DNA from: Acinetobacter terrae
Lineage (GTDB): Bacteria > Pseudomonadota > Gammaproteobacteria > Pseudomonadales > Moraxellaceae
Assembly: GCF_013004375.1 (NCBI RefSeq)
Contig: NZ_JABERI010000015.1
Span: 19,668 to 83,667, forward strand
Direction of reading: 5' to 3'
DNA: 64,000 bases
Every line of letters starts with the position of its first letter. Positions within the stretch are counted from its first letter, which is position 1. The position numbers and the translations under genes are program-made. Shown piece after piece: positions 8,399-17,456 of the stretch. The notes below the pieces were generated by a model, which saw only the letters and a list, made by a program, of their open reading frames with translations, was not told where the DNA came from and made no database searches.

Positions 8399-9868
8399 TT
8401 ATGGCAATAAAGAGAATTTTTTAATTTTCTCCTTTTTTTCTTGATAGGCTTGGGTATCAGCCACAATTAATTGTTCTCTTAAATCTTTATACTCTTCCCA
8501 ATGAAATGGTGGAATTGTATTTGGGGGATAAGGTTTTTGTTTATTACTTGATGCATATACTTCATTTCCACAAATAAATTCACATGCAGCTTTTGCACCT
8601 AATGCAAATAGTGCGGCTTTCTTTTCATCCGACATATTGAAGTCAAGAATACCAAATGTATCTGATTCATTATGCTTGATTTTCCCTAATATTCTTCTCA
8701 CAATATTATTCGATTTATTTTTATTAGTGGGTACATACTTTTGTGAAGTGTCTATATATGTAATCAATTGTTTGTAATCATCATTATTAAGCAAAAAAGT
8801 ATAATCATTGGTATGAATGGTCGTTTTGACGAGTGCTGTTAAATAGTCAGATATACTGTCTACTGTTGAAGCTTTTTTCCTACTAATATCAAGTTTGACT
8901 CCAAATGTCGGACATAATGGAATGCTGTCCCGAGAATGAAAAACATCAATTGGAAAATTAGAGATCACACCACCATCAACAAGATAAGCAACTTCAGGAG
9001 GATTCCCTTCAAAACCAGTCAATACCTGCCAAAAATCTTCACGCTTTTCAGGTATCTTATTGATTCGAACAGGTTCAAAAAACAATGGAATGGACATAGA
9101 AGCCCTGACATAGTGTTTGGGATGAACTTCTAGGGGATTCTTCCAATATAAATACCCCATTTGAGGAAAAATAATTTTACTTTCAGTGGTAATATCCGAT
9201 GCAATAATAGCCAACCTACTAGTTTTGAAATTATTTTCAAAGCGTATCTGATCAAGAACAGGATATTTTCTTTTGCTAATTTCTCTAATTTTTAAATTTT
9301 TGTTCTCAAGTTTTTTAAAAAGTTTAGCCGTTGTTGAGGCATTATGCTGATTTAAAATGCTTTCTAACCAGTTTTCAAAGTACTGCCCCGGGTTGATACC
9401 CAGTTTATTTTTGCTAAATTTTCCGAGAGTTAAAAGACCTAACAGTTTTGGAAACATTGCAAAAAATGGATGATCTTTTTGCTCAATATCACTCGCTAAT
9501 TCTTGAGCTAGAACCCCACCATCAACAAAACTTTTTAAATCCATTTTATTAAAAATAGCAAGGAGCTCTTCACTTTTTTTGTCAGATGATTGCCCTAAAG
9601 CTGCAAGAACTATCGCATTTATTGCACCTGCTGAAGTCCCTGCTAAGTTTAGAAAACGAATACCTGCTTGTTCTAGTGTGTATGTATAACCGATTAATGC
9701 AAGTCCCCACACCACACCTCCTTCTAATACTAAATCAATATATTGGTTGCCTTGGTGATCGGTAATATCCGAGATTGGCTGCGCCGTAATTTTATTTCGA
9801 ATTGAATTGATATAGCCATTTTGGCCATGAATGTCTTGATCATCTTTGATTAACGCAAGTAGAGCCAT
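8399..9868 (-). CDS. Patatin-like phospholipase
   Basis: Patatin-like proteins are serine acyl hydrolases with a Ser-Asp dyad that cleave acyl chains from membrane lipids. The 489-residue protein carries the nucleophile elbow GTSAG (near residue 80), the dyad Asp in VDGGVISNFP (near 300), and an oxyanion segment LVLEGGVVWG, where the usual GGGxRG is altered. There is no signal peptide, so it should be cytosolic or membrane-associated from inside. A TTG at 9874 is in frame, but the ATG at 9868 follows GAGGG at a good spacing. It lies alone between tRNA-Arg repeats, a context suggesting horizontal gain. The role is not known. Confidence 0.85.
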   Translation of the reverse strand: MALLALIKDDQDIHGQNGYINSIRNKITAQPISDITDHQGNQYIDLVLEGGVVWGLALIGYTYTLEQAGIRFLNLAGTSAGAINAIVLAALGQSSDKKSEELLAIFNKMDLKSFVDGGVLAQELASDIEQKDHPFFAMFPKLLGLLTLGKFSKNKLGINPGQYFENWLESILNQHNASTTAKLFKKLENKNLKIREISKRKYPVLDQIRFENNFKTSRLAIIASDITTESKIIFPQMGYLYWKNPLEVHPKHYVRASMSIPLFFEPVRINKIPEKREDFWQVLTGFEGNPPEVAYLVDGGVISNFPIDVFHSRDSIPLCPTFGVKLDISRKKASTVDSISDYLTALVKTTIHTNDYTFLLNNDDYKQLITYIDTSQKYVPTNKNKSNNIVRRILGKIKHNESDTFGILDFNMSDEKKAALFALGAKAACEFICGNEVYASSNKQKPYPPNTIPPFHWEEYKDLREQLIVADTQAYQEKKEKIKKFSLLP

Positions 9869-10042
9869 ATTCAAACCCTCACTATTATAATTTCTCGGAC
9901 GTAAAACCTTTTTATTGAATTAATAAACTAAACCTAAATATAAAAAAACTCTATGTTTGAAACTCTTTCTGACAAATGCAGTGAGGCATATTTTTGAAAA
10001 TATTTAAGCAGTTTTAAGGGGAAGCTATAACTAAATTTCAGA

Positions 10043-10070
10043 CACAAAAAAAACCGCAATTAAGCGGTCT
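10043..10070 (-). terminator. tRNA-type terminator copy without a tRNA
   Basis: ACCGC/GCGGT with an AATTAA loop and a long A run on the left. It and its flank (roughly 10036-10085) resemble the sequences at 7925-7972 and 10856-10905, but no tRNA follows. It now serves the reductase gene at 10164-10763. Confidence 0.7.
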
Positions 10071-10163
10071 CTTTCAGTATTACATCTTCTAATATAAATC
10101 ATAGGGTCTTATTTCAACAAATCAAAACTCATTCCATCCAGACAATGATTTTATCATTTAGCA

Positions 10164-10763
10164 TTACCCCACCCTACCCATTTTCACTTCTCCTACCCGC
10201 TTGTAATAAGTGAACACCACACCACTTGATGTGACCAAGCTATCCGTTAATTCAAAAGCCGTGGGAGTTGAACCCTCAGCAAATAAACATTTACCTGTAC
10301 CCAGGATAATAGGAAAAGTCATCAAACAAAGTTCGTCAACCAGATCATGTTTGAAAAGTGTCTGGGTCATATTGGCACTGCCATGAACTTTGATATCACC
10401 ACCTTCTGACGCTTTGAGCTTTTTCACATCATCAACATTTTTCAAAAAGACAGAATTTTGCCAGTCCGAGTGCCCCAAGCTACTGGACATCACATACTTA
10501 GTGACATCATTGATTCCTGCCCACATCTCCGCATGCTTTGGCCAGTAAGCTTCCCAAATATTAAAAGTATTTTTTCCCAAAAGAATATCTGTGGACTGCA
10601 TCCATTTTTGCATGATCGTATTGACTACTTCGTCTGCATCGGCCAAATAAGGGGCAACCCAGCCACCATATTTAAAGTTGCCTGATTGATCTTCCTCTGG
10701 TCCACCTGGTGCTTGAATAACGCCATCTAAAGTTATAAATTCCTGCACAATTATTTTTCTCAT
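10164..10763 (-). CDS. RibD-C/dihydrofolate reductase-like family protein
   Basis: The 199-residue protein has the family opening RKIIVQEFITLDGVIQAPGGPEED, a nucleotide-binding region LLGKNTFNIWEAYWP, and the closing VDELCLMTFPIILGTGKCLF. Such stand-alone proteins resemble the reductase domain of RibD and dihydrofolate reductase and probably use NADPH, but their substrates are mostly unknown. It lies in the accessory segment between tRNA-Arg copies, with a tRNA-style terminator on both sides. Confidence 0.88.
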   Translation of the reverse strand: MRKIIVQEFITLDGVIQAPGGPEEDQSGNFKYGGWVAPYLADADEVVNTIMQKWMQSTDILLGKNTFNIWEAYWPKHAEMWAGINDVTKYVMSSSLGHSDWQNSVFLKNVDDVKKLKASEGGDIKVHGSANMTQTLFKHDLVDELCLMTFPIILGTGKCLFAEGSTPTAFELTDSLVTSSGVVFTYYKRVGEVKMGRVG

Positions 10764-10861
10764 CTTAATTTTTCTCGTATCAACCCTTTATTTTGTTTAT
10801 TTTATAGCTCAGTATTTGTTTTTATTATTCAGCTTATTTCAATTCTATAAACTTCAGACAC

Positions 10862-10889
10862 AAAAAAACCGCAACATGTGCGGTTTTTT
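10862..10889 (-). terminator. Terminator of the tRNA-Ser-Arg-Arg operon
   Basis: An 11-bp stem AAAAAACCGCA/TGCGGTTTTTT around an ACATG loop lies 31 nt past the last tRNA-Arg of the minus-strand unit. Confidence 0.88.
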
Positions 10890-10997
10890 CCAGTTTTACA
10901 TCTGTCGATGTGTTCAAGTTGGTGCGCTCAGAGAGATTCGAACTCCCGACCCCTTAGTTCGTAGCCAAGTGCTCTATCCAGCTGAGCTATGAGCGCG
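10888..10997. repeat. 110-bp direct repeat, copy 2 (tRNA-Arg plus 3' flank)
   Basis: Identical to 7955-8064. Marks the far side of the segment carrying the patatin and reductase genes. Confidence 0.9.
10920..10996 (-). tRNA. tRNA-Arg (ACG), copy 2
   Basis: Identical in sequence to the copy at 7987-8063, CCA encoded, anticodon ACG in the loop CTACGAA. It is the last gene of the Ser-Arg-Arg unit. Confidence 0.97.
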
Positions 10998-11044
10998 TAC
11001 TTGAGTTGCTTTTCAGCATTCGTTACATTTACGTTTAACTTGAT

Positions 11045-11121
11045 TGGTGCGCTCAGAGAGATTCGAACTCCCGACCCCTTAGTTCGTAGCCAAGTGCTCT
11101 ATCCAGCTGAGCTATGAGCGC
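11045..11121 (-). tRNA. tRNA-Arg (ACG), copy 3
   Basis: A third identical 77-nt tRNA-Arg with CCA encoded. It lies 48 nt upstream of copy 2 in the same transcription unit. Confidence 0.97.
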
Positions 11122-11136
11122 ATTTCAAGTTATTCG

Positions 11137-11228
11137 TGGCGGTGAGAGAGGGATTCGAACCCTCGGTGGGCTTTAAGACCCACGCTCCCTTAGCAGGGGA
11201 GTACCTTCAGCCACTCGGCCACCTCACC
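11137..11228 (-). tRNA. tRNA-Ser (GCT)
   Basis: A 92-nt tRNA with a long variable arm, CCA encoded. The anticodon loop CTGCTAA gives GCT, decoding AGC/AGT. It is the first gene of the Ser-Arg-Arg unit. Confidence 0.96.
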
Positions 11229-11241
11229 GTAACGAGCCGCC

Positions 11242-11270
11242 ATAATACAAACTAAACTCTACTTCTTCAA
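11242..11270 (-). promoter_or_regulatory. Sigma-70 promoter of the tRNA-Ser-Arg-Arg operon
   Basis: On the minus strand, TTGAAG (11265-11270) and TATTAT (11242-11247) with a 17-nt spacer lie 13 nt before the tRNA-Ser gene. Confidence 0.7.
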
Positions 11271-11495
11271 GTCACATTTCAAAAAATTCTGATATTTTTA
11301 ATCAATCATCTATTTTTTATACGATTTCCGGCTATATCGCCCTCTTTCCCCGGTTTTTTCGACAGTTGCTCGTGTGAAATGTGCCGCTTCCCTGTAAAAT
11401 TGAAATTGAAAACACAATATTGCAATCATTTTCGTGCAGTATCATGCTGCATGACTTATGCTAATCCTATCTTCTGACATGAAGCCAAAGACATT

Positions 11496-13922
11496 ATGAA
11501 AAATTGGGTCGACCCTGAAGCTAAGGCTGAAGCCGAACGTTATGACAATCCTATTCCAAGCCGTATTCTCATTTCAGAAACGATTGAAAAATTACAAGCA
11601 CCACAATCTCATGCAGATTTAGTGGAACACTTTAATATTGCAGATGAAAGAAGTATAGAAGCACTCAGCCATCGTTTAAGTGCCATGGTACGCGATGGTC
11701 AATTGATGAAAGATGGATTTAAGTTCCTGCTTGCAACCAGCCAACCGACTCATGAAGCAACTGTATACATCAACTCGAAAGGTTTAGGTACAGCAAAAAT
11801 TTCCGATCATGATGATATTTTATTGCCAGAACGTGAACTGCGTTTGGTCTTTAATGGTGACCGCGTTAAAGTGCGTCAGACTTCGGTTGACCGTAAAGGT
11901 AAACCTTGGGGTTTTATTACTGAAGTTGTACAGCATCGTGTAAAACAGATTATTGGTAAAGTTGCGGTTTACGACGGCGAATACTTTATTCAGCCTGCAA
12001 ATCCAAATGCACATCAACCAATTACCTTAGAAAAAGAACTGATTGAACATGCCCACGTCAAGGTCGGTGATTCTGTTCGTGTAGCCATTGATGATTACCC
12101 GACCCGTGAAGAATTGCCTACAGGACACATCGTGCAATCGATGGCGGACAAGGCAGACACTGAAATCATTATTCCGCAAACCATTTTAGAATTTGGTTTG
12201 CCGTATGAATTTCCGGAAGAAGTGGTTCGTGAAGCAGAAAGCTTTAAAGAACCAAATGAACAGGATCGCCAAGGTCGTATCGATTTACGTGATTTAGCCT
12301 TAGTTACTATTGATGGTGAAGATGCGCGCGACTTTGACGATGCGGTGTATGCTGAAAAACGTCCAGGTGGCGGTTACCGTGTGGTGGTTGCGATTGCTGA
12401 CGTCAGTCATTATGTACGTAACGATCACCCGCTGGATGAGGAAGCAAAAGAACGTGGTACTTCAGTGTATTTCCCGCACTACGTTTTGCCAATGTTGCCT
12501 GAAGCACTCTCCAATGGTTTGTGCTCACTGAATCCACACGTAGACCGTCTATGTATGGTGTGTGATTTGACCTTATCCCGCGCGGGTAAAGTGACAGGCT
12601 TCCAGTTCTATCCATCAGTGATGCATTCAAAAGCACGCTTGACCTATACTCAGGTTGCGCAATATTTTGATGGCGAAAGCGATGCGATTCCTGACGACCG
12701 CAGTGTGCACAAGTCATTGAATACCCTGTTCCAACTGTATCAGACCCTCAAAGGTTTACGTGCCGAACGCCATGCGATGGAATTCGAAACCGTTGAAACC
12801 TACATGACTTTTGATGAGTTAGGCGGGATTAAAGAAATTCTGCCTCGTTCACGCAATGAAGCGCATAAACTGATTGAAGAATGTATGTTGCTTGCCAATG
12901 TGGCAGCAGCAGAATATGCCTTAGAAAATGACATTCCAATGTTGTACCGTGTGCATGAGCCACCTGAATTTTCGCGTATCCAAAAAGTTCGTGAGTATGT
13001 GAAGTTGCTTGGCCTGCCATTTCCTGAACAGCCAACCCAAAAAGATTACCAAGCGGTGATTGATGCGACTAAAGACCGTATTGACGCGCCAAGTATTCAT
13101 GCCGTGTTGTTACGTTCAATGATGCAGGCCTATTACGGCGCAAACAACGCCGGGCATTTTGGTTTGGCTTATGATGCCTATACGCACTTCACTTCACCAA
13201 TTCGTCGTTACCCTGACTTGCTGTTGCACCGTGCCATCAAAGCGCATTTAAAACAAAAGCCTTTCGCGCTTTCAGGTGCCGCTTTAGATGATGCCGGAGA
13301 ACATTTCTCTCAAACTGAACGCCGTGCTGACGAAGCATCTCGCTCTGTGACCACATGGTTGAAATGTCACTATATGCAGCAGCATTTAGGTGAAGAATTT
13401 GTGGGTATCATCAGTGCAGTGGCTGAATTTGGTTTATTCGTCACCCTTAAAGACCTCTATGTCGATGGCATGATTCATGTTAGCCAATTGGGCGATGACT
13501 TCTTTGTTTATGATCAAGCCAACCAAAGCTTGATCGGTCAAAGTCGTGGTCAAACCTTTAGTCTGGGTGATGAAGTCAAAATTAAAGTTGCAGCCGTGAA
13601 TCTGGAAGATCGTAAGATTGACTTTCAACTGTTGCAACAAATGACTCATGCCGGTCGTGCTATTCGTAGCCGAGCACCGCGTGTTGCCAAAACTACAGCG
13701 AAAGAAGAGGTTTATACCCCTCGTGCTAAAGCCGTAGTCAGTGAAGATGGTGAACAGCCCATTCGCAAGAAAAAGCCAAAAACCAAGTCAGATGCTTTTG
13801 CTAAAAAGTCAGATAAAAAACCTGCAGCTAAATCGGACCTAAAAGCCAAAGATAAAGACAAAGTGAAGAAAAAGTCTAAGCCAAAAAAGAAAAAGGCCAA
13901 TGCGAAACCTAAGATAGAGTAA
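11496..13922 (+). CDS. rnr: Ribonuclease R
   Basis: RNase R is a processive 3'-5' exoribonuclease that degrades structured RNA and takes part in mRNA and rRNA quality control. The 808-residue protein has a winged-helix N-terminal domain (about 20-85), two cold-shock/OB domains (about 85-250), the RNB catalytic domain with the metal-binding Asp cluster in DGEDARDFDDAVYA (about 270-283), a C-terminal S1 domain (about 640-725) and a Lys-rich tail (about 735-808). The S1 domain plus basic tail separates it from RNase II. It is transcribed alone, divergently from the tRNA operon, and ends at a UUCG-loop terminator. Confidence 0.97.
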   Translation: MKNWVDPEAKAEAERYDNPIPSRILISETIEKLQAPQSHADLVEHFNIADERSIEALSHRLSAMVRDGQLMKDGFKFLLATSQPTHEATVYINSKGLGTAKISDHDDILLPERELRLVFNGDRVKVRQTSVDRKGKPWGFITEVVQHRVKQIIGKVAVYDGEYFIQPANPNAHQPITLEKELIEHAHVKVGDSVRVAIDDYPTREELPTGHIVQSMADKADTEIIIPQTILEFGLPYEFPEEVVREAESFKEPNEQDRQGRIDLRDLALVTIDGEDARDFDDAVYAEKRPGGGYRVVVAIADVSHYVRNDHPLDEEAKERGTSVYFPHYVLPMLPEALSNGLCSLNPHVDRLCMVCDLTLSRAGKVTGFQFYPSVMHSKARLTYTQVAQYFDGESDAIPDDRSVHKSLNTLFQLYQTLKGLRAERHAMEFETVETYMTFDELGGIKEILPRSRNEAHKLIEECMLLANVAAAEYALENDIPMLYRVHEPPEFSRIQKVREYVKLLGLPFPEQPTQKDYQAVIDATKDRIDAPSIHAVLLRSMMQAYYGANNAGHFGLAYDAYTHFTSPIRRYPDLLLHRAIKAHLKQKPFALSGAALDDAGEHFSQTERRADEASRSVTTWLKCHYMQQHLGEEFVGIISAVAEFGLFVTLKDLYVDGMIHVSQLGDDFFVYDQANQSLIGQSRGQTFSLGDEVKIKVAAVNLEDRKIDFQLLQQMTHAGRAIRSRAPRVAKTTAKEEVYTPRAKAVVSEDGEQPIRKKKPKTKSDAFAKKSDKKPAAKSDLKAKDKDKVKKKSKPKKKKANAKPKIE

Positions 13923-13927
13923 ATTCA

Positions 13928-13957
13928 AAAAAGAGAGCTTCGGCTCTCTTTTTTTAT
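13928..13957 (+). terminator. Terminator of rnr
   Basis: GAGAGC/GCTCTC closed by a TTCG tetraloop and followed by eight T residues. Confidence 0.92.
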
Positions 13958-13993
13958 TTATAATCAGCACACTATAAAAAATTAAAAAGATCT

Positions 13994-14584
13994 ATGCCAA
14001 TTCTTCAAATCACAAAATTTTACTACCATTACTATGTATGTCTTCTTATGTTCTGTTTGATGATCAGCGGAACTATTTATCTCTTATGCAGTAACTTCTC
14101 CCCAACTCCGACGATCCAAATCATCGCCCTAACCATTTCAGTCATTCTCTATATTTGGCTGCTGTTATATTTTATTTACTTAAATAAACGCCAAGAGTGG
14201 TTTATTCCTCATCACTGGAAAAATGTTCGCAAAAGACCTAGGTTCTACTGCTTGCTAATTTTTCCACTCGTTATTATTTTTCTATTTTGGCTCAATCTTT
14301 CTGGCACACTTCTCATGTTTTATACAGCGATGGTCGGAAAACAGCAGCTGATCCATACGCAAGCCCAAGCTACTAAAAATTCGTTTAAAGGTAAAATCTC
14401 TTATTACTTGAAAACACCTTATAGATCCTCTCCAATTTTTAAAATCAGCCCTGAGCAATATCAGCGCTACCAGAATCAGCAAGTCCGCCTACAATTGACC
14501 ATTCGCCAAAGTTCAGTTGGAACATCCGTCAAATCTATTAATCATATTCAGGTTAAGCCGAAAACTACCAATAAGGAACAATAA
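13994..14584 (+). CDS. Membrane protein of unknown function
   Basis: The 196-residue protein has three or four hydrophobic segments in the first 115 residues (about 15-33, 40-62, 85-110), then a soluble basic tail with KISYYLKTPYRSSPIFKISPEQYQRYQNQQVRLQL. I do not recognise a family. It sits between rnr and prlC in the same direction, about 60-80 nt before prlC, and may be cotranscribed with it. Confidence 0.65.
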   Translation: MPILQITKFYYHYYVCLLMFCLMISGTIYLLCSNFSPTPTIQIIALTISVILYIWLLLYFIYLNKRQEWFIPHHWKNVRKRPRFYCLLIFPLVIIFLFWLNLSGTLLMFYTAMVGKQQLIHTQAQATKNSFKGKISYYLKTPYRSSPIFKISPEQYQRYQNQQVRLQLTIRQSSVGTSVKSINHIQVKPKTTNKEQ

Positions 14585-14662
14585 ATCCTGATCGAGTCTT
14601 GATTTCCCCTGTCATAAGCCCTACATCTACTAATAAGTTTATAAATGATATGGCGTATAGAA

Positions 14663-16702
14663 ATGACTTTAGAAAAGGCGACTTTGCCTGTTCCACAATT
14701 TGATCAAATTCAACTTGCAGATTTAAAACAACAGATTGAACAAGCCATTCAACAAGGACAAAACTTTTTAAATAATTTAACTGAAGTCCCTGACAGTATT
14801 CAGGCACAACAGGCCGTATTAGATCAGGTCGATACCCTCGAAAATAATATGAGTGAATCCTGGGGTGTGCTGTCACATCTAAATGCGGTGATGAACAATG
14901 CAGAAACCCGCGAACTCTATCAATCCCTGCTGCCTGCTTTAAGCGAATACTATACTCAACTGGGTCAACACACGGTGTTGTATCAAACCTATCAACATGT
15001 ACATGATGCGCCCCAGTTTAATACGCTTCCTGCTGCACACAAAAGTGCGATTAAACTGGCACTCCGTGACTTTAAACTTTCAGGTGTGGCTTTAAAAGGC
15101 GAAGCCAAAACACGTTATGCGGAAATTTCTGCACGTTTATCTCAGCTTTCATCTGACTTCTCCAATCATGTGCTGGATGCAACCCAAGCCTACTTCAAAC
15201 CACTGACTGAAGAACAACTCAAAGGCTTACCGCAAAGCAGCATCGATCTACTCAAACAATATGGTCAGCAACGTGAACTTGAACAGGCGGTTGCCACTTT
15301 AGATATTCCCTCTTATCTTGCCATCATGACCTATGCAGATGATCGTGCCTTACGTGAGGAACTGTATAAAGCCTATACCACACGTGCCTCTGATCAGTCT
15401 GAACATACAGAGTTTGATAACACCAAAATCATCGAAGAAATCTTAAGCCTGCGTCACGAAATGGCACAGCTGTTAGGCTTTAACAACTATGCCGAGCTTT
15501 CGCTGGCCAGCAAAATGGCACCTGATGTAGAAACTGTCGATAAATTTCTGGTTGACCTAGCCGAACATGCCCGTGCACCAGCAACGCAAGAAATTGCCGA
15601 ACTCAAAGCCATCGCATCTCAAGACGGGATTCAGGATTTACAACCTTGGGATACCGGCTACTATTCTGAAAAGCTCAAAGTTCAGCAATTCAATTTATCT
15701 CAAGAATCATTAAAACCCTACTTCCCTGCACCGAAAATTCTGCAAGGCCTGTTCAGCATTGTGAATCGTCTTTACGGCATCAACATTGTGGAACGGGAAG
15801 CGCCAGTTTGGCATTCCGATGCACGTTATTTTGAACTGGAAGATCAAGGCAATGTAGTTGGCGGTTTTTACTTTGATCTGTATGCCCGCAGTGGAAAACG
15901 CGGTGGTGCATGGATGAGTGGCTTCCGTTCACGCATGCAAACTAAAAATGGCTTACAAAAACCGATTTGCTACATGGTGTGTAACTTCACTCCTGCGGTC
16001 GGCGATCAACCGGCACTGCTCACCCATGATGAAGTGAATACCTTATTCCATGAATTTGGTCATGGCTTGCATCACATGTTGACCGAAGTCGACCATATTG
16101 CGGTAGCAGGAACGCACGGCGTCGATTGGGATGCTGTCGAACTGCCAAGTCAATTTATGGAATTCTGGACGTGGGATACCGACAGTCTGGATCTGCTCAG
16201 CGAACACATCGAAACCAAACAGCATCTTCCACAAGATTTACTCAAATCTTTACTCGATGCACGTTTTTTCCAGTCCGGCATGCAAACCTTGCGTCAGATC
16301 GAATTTGCCTTGTTTGACTTGTCGATTCACAAGCACAGCTCCGCTTTAAATGCAGAACAAGTCCAAGCCACCCTGGATGATATTCGTCAAAAATATGCGG
16401 TCGCACCAACGGCAAGTTATAACCGTTTTCAGCATAGTTTTAGCCATATTTTTGCCGGTGGCTATGCTGCAGGTTATTACTCGTATAAATGGGCGGAAGT
16501 TTTGGCCAGTGATGCCTTTGATCGTTTCGAACAGGAAGGAATTTTTAATGTTCAGACCGGAAAAGAATTTCGTCAATTTATTCTAGCAGTTGGCGGAAAA
16601 GATACAGCACTTGATGCGTTTATCAATTTCCGCGGACGCGAGCCAAAAATAGATGCGTTATTACGTCATCAAGGTTGGACGAACCCCTCTAAAAACGCTT
16701 AA
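14663..16702 (+). CDS. prlC: Oligopeptidase A (M3 zinc metallopeptidase)
   Basis: PrlC/OpdA is a cytoplasmic thimet-type zinc endopeptidase that degrades short peptides, including cleaved signal peptides. The zinc motif HEFGH is at about residues 463-467, with the third ligand Glu near 493 (VELPSQFMEFW). Length (679) fits E. coli OpdA (680). The frame opens at ATG 14645, but alignment of the N-terminus with the family (LPVPQF against LPPF) favours ATG 14663; neither has a strong Shine-Dalgarno. yheV follows 35 nt downstream. Confidence 0.93.
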   Translation: MTLEKATLPVPQFDQIQLADLKQQIEQAIQQGQNFLNNLTEVPDSIQAQQAVLDQVDTLENNMSESWGVLSHLNAVMNNAETRELYQSLLPALSEYYTQLGQHTVLYQTYQHVHDAPQFNTLPAAHKSAIKLALRDFKLSGVALKGEAKTRYAEISARLSQLSSDFSNHVLDATQAYFKPLTEEQLKGLPQSSIDLLKQYGQQRELEQAVATLDIPSYLAIMTYADDRALREELYKAYTTRASDQSEHTEFDNTKIIEEILSLRHEMAQLLGFNNYAELSLASKMAPDVETVDKFLVDLAEHARAPATQEIAELKAIASQDGIQDLQPWDTGYYSEKLKVQQFNLSQESLKPYFPAPKILQGLFSIVNRLYGINIVEREAPVWHSDARYFELEDQGNVVGGFYFDLYARSGKRGGAWMSGFRSRMQTKNGLQKPICYMVCNFTPAVGDQPALLTHDEVNTLFHEFGHGLHHMLTEVDHIAVAGTHGVDWDAVELPSQFMEFWTWDTDSLDLLSEHIETKQHLPQDLLKSLLDARFFQSGMQTLRQIEFALFDLSIHKHSSALNAEQVQATLDDIRQKYAVAPTASYNRFQHSFSHIFAGGYAAGYYSYKWAEVLASDAFDRFEQEGIFNVQTGKEFRQFILAVGGKDTALDAFINFRGREPKIDALLRHQGWTNPSKNA

Positions 16703-16737
16703 ACTAGGCGCCTTAGATTGATCAGAAGGTAAGTAAG

Positions 16738-16953
16738 ATGGCTATTAAACGTCGTTTCATTGCAGGTGCAAAATGTCCTAAATGTGAAGCGCTAGATAGA
16801 GTAGTCATGCTTACCTCTGGCGAAGATGAATGGATTGAATGTGTTGAATGCGATTATACAGAAAACCGCCCAACGCATATTGATGAACCACAAATGCCGG
16901 AAGTACCGGATGAAGTGGGCGTTATTCAATTCAAACCTCGTCAGCCAAAATAA
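16738..16953 (+). CDS. yheV: YheV-like zinc-ribbon protein
   Basis: A 71-residue protein with CPKC (about 13-16) and CVEC (about 36-39) pairs, the fingerprint of the small YheV/DUF2387 zinc-ribbon family, whose function is unknown. AAGGT lies a few bases upstream of the ATG. It is 35 nt after prlC and 15 nt before the next gene, so the three probably form one operon. Confidence 0.85.
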   Translation: MAIKRRFIAGAKCPKCEALDRVVMLTSGEDEWIECVECDYTENRPTHIDEPQMPEVPDEVGVIQFKPRQPK

Positions 16954-16968
16954 AAACAGGTTCAACAC

Positions 16969-17400
16969 ATGACGTTAGATCAAAGAAATAGCCCAAAACT
17001 TTTGTTGGGCATTACTGGGGGCTTGGTTGCAATCATTGTGCTTTTTTTGGCATATCAATGGTTTTTTGCAACATCAAACGAAGTACTTCCTGAACATGAA
17101 GGAACCAGCTTAAATACACCGGCAAAGCCTGCGGCTTCTGCTGAAGCTAAACCGACTGAACCCGAAGTTGCGACAGATGAAAAAACCATTCAATTGGTCG
17201 ATGAAAAAATTCTGAAAACAGCTGTTCCAGAGAATGAATCATTAGCTAAAGAAGAAGTCGCTAAACTGGAAGATATTCAAATGCAACTGAAGGATCAGGA
17301 AGCCATATTGAAAGCACAACATGCAGATGCCGATGACTTAGTTGCACTAAAAGAAGAGCAAATTAAATTACTCGAAGCTCAACTGGCTCAGAAACAATAA
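16969..17400 (+). CDS. Membrane-anchored coiled-coil protein
   Basis: The 143-residue protein has one transmembrane helix (about residues 12-32), then an Ala/Pro/Glu/Thr-rich linker, and a C-terminal coiled coil (about 85-143) full of Glu, Lys, Leu and Gln heptads. The topology suggests a short cytoplasmic N-terminus with the coiled coil in the periplasm. No known family is recognised. It follows yheV closely and is likely cotranscribed with prlC-yheV. Confidence 0.7.
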   Translation: MTLDQRNSPKLLLGITGGLVAIIVLFLAYQWFFATSNEVLPEHEGTSLNTPAKPAASAEAKPTEPEVATDEKTIQLVDEKILKTAVPENESLAKEEVAKLEDIQMQLKDQEAILKAQHADADDLVALKEEQIKLLEAQLAQKQ

Positions 17401-17456
17401 TTTTATAATGGAAGATTCAGCTAAAATCTCAGCAAACATTCTAGCTGATTTTTTTC

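Noticed and set aside
8399..9868. Patatin as a CBASS effector (CapV)
   Set aside because: No nucleotide cyclase, ubiquitin-like or HORMA/TRIP13 gene lies nearby; only a RibD-type reductase and tRNAs do.
12403..12717. Open frame antisense to rnr
   Set aside because: It lies fully opposite the RNB domain of rnr and has no ribosome site or protein-like pattern.
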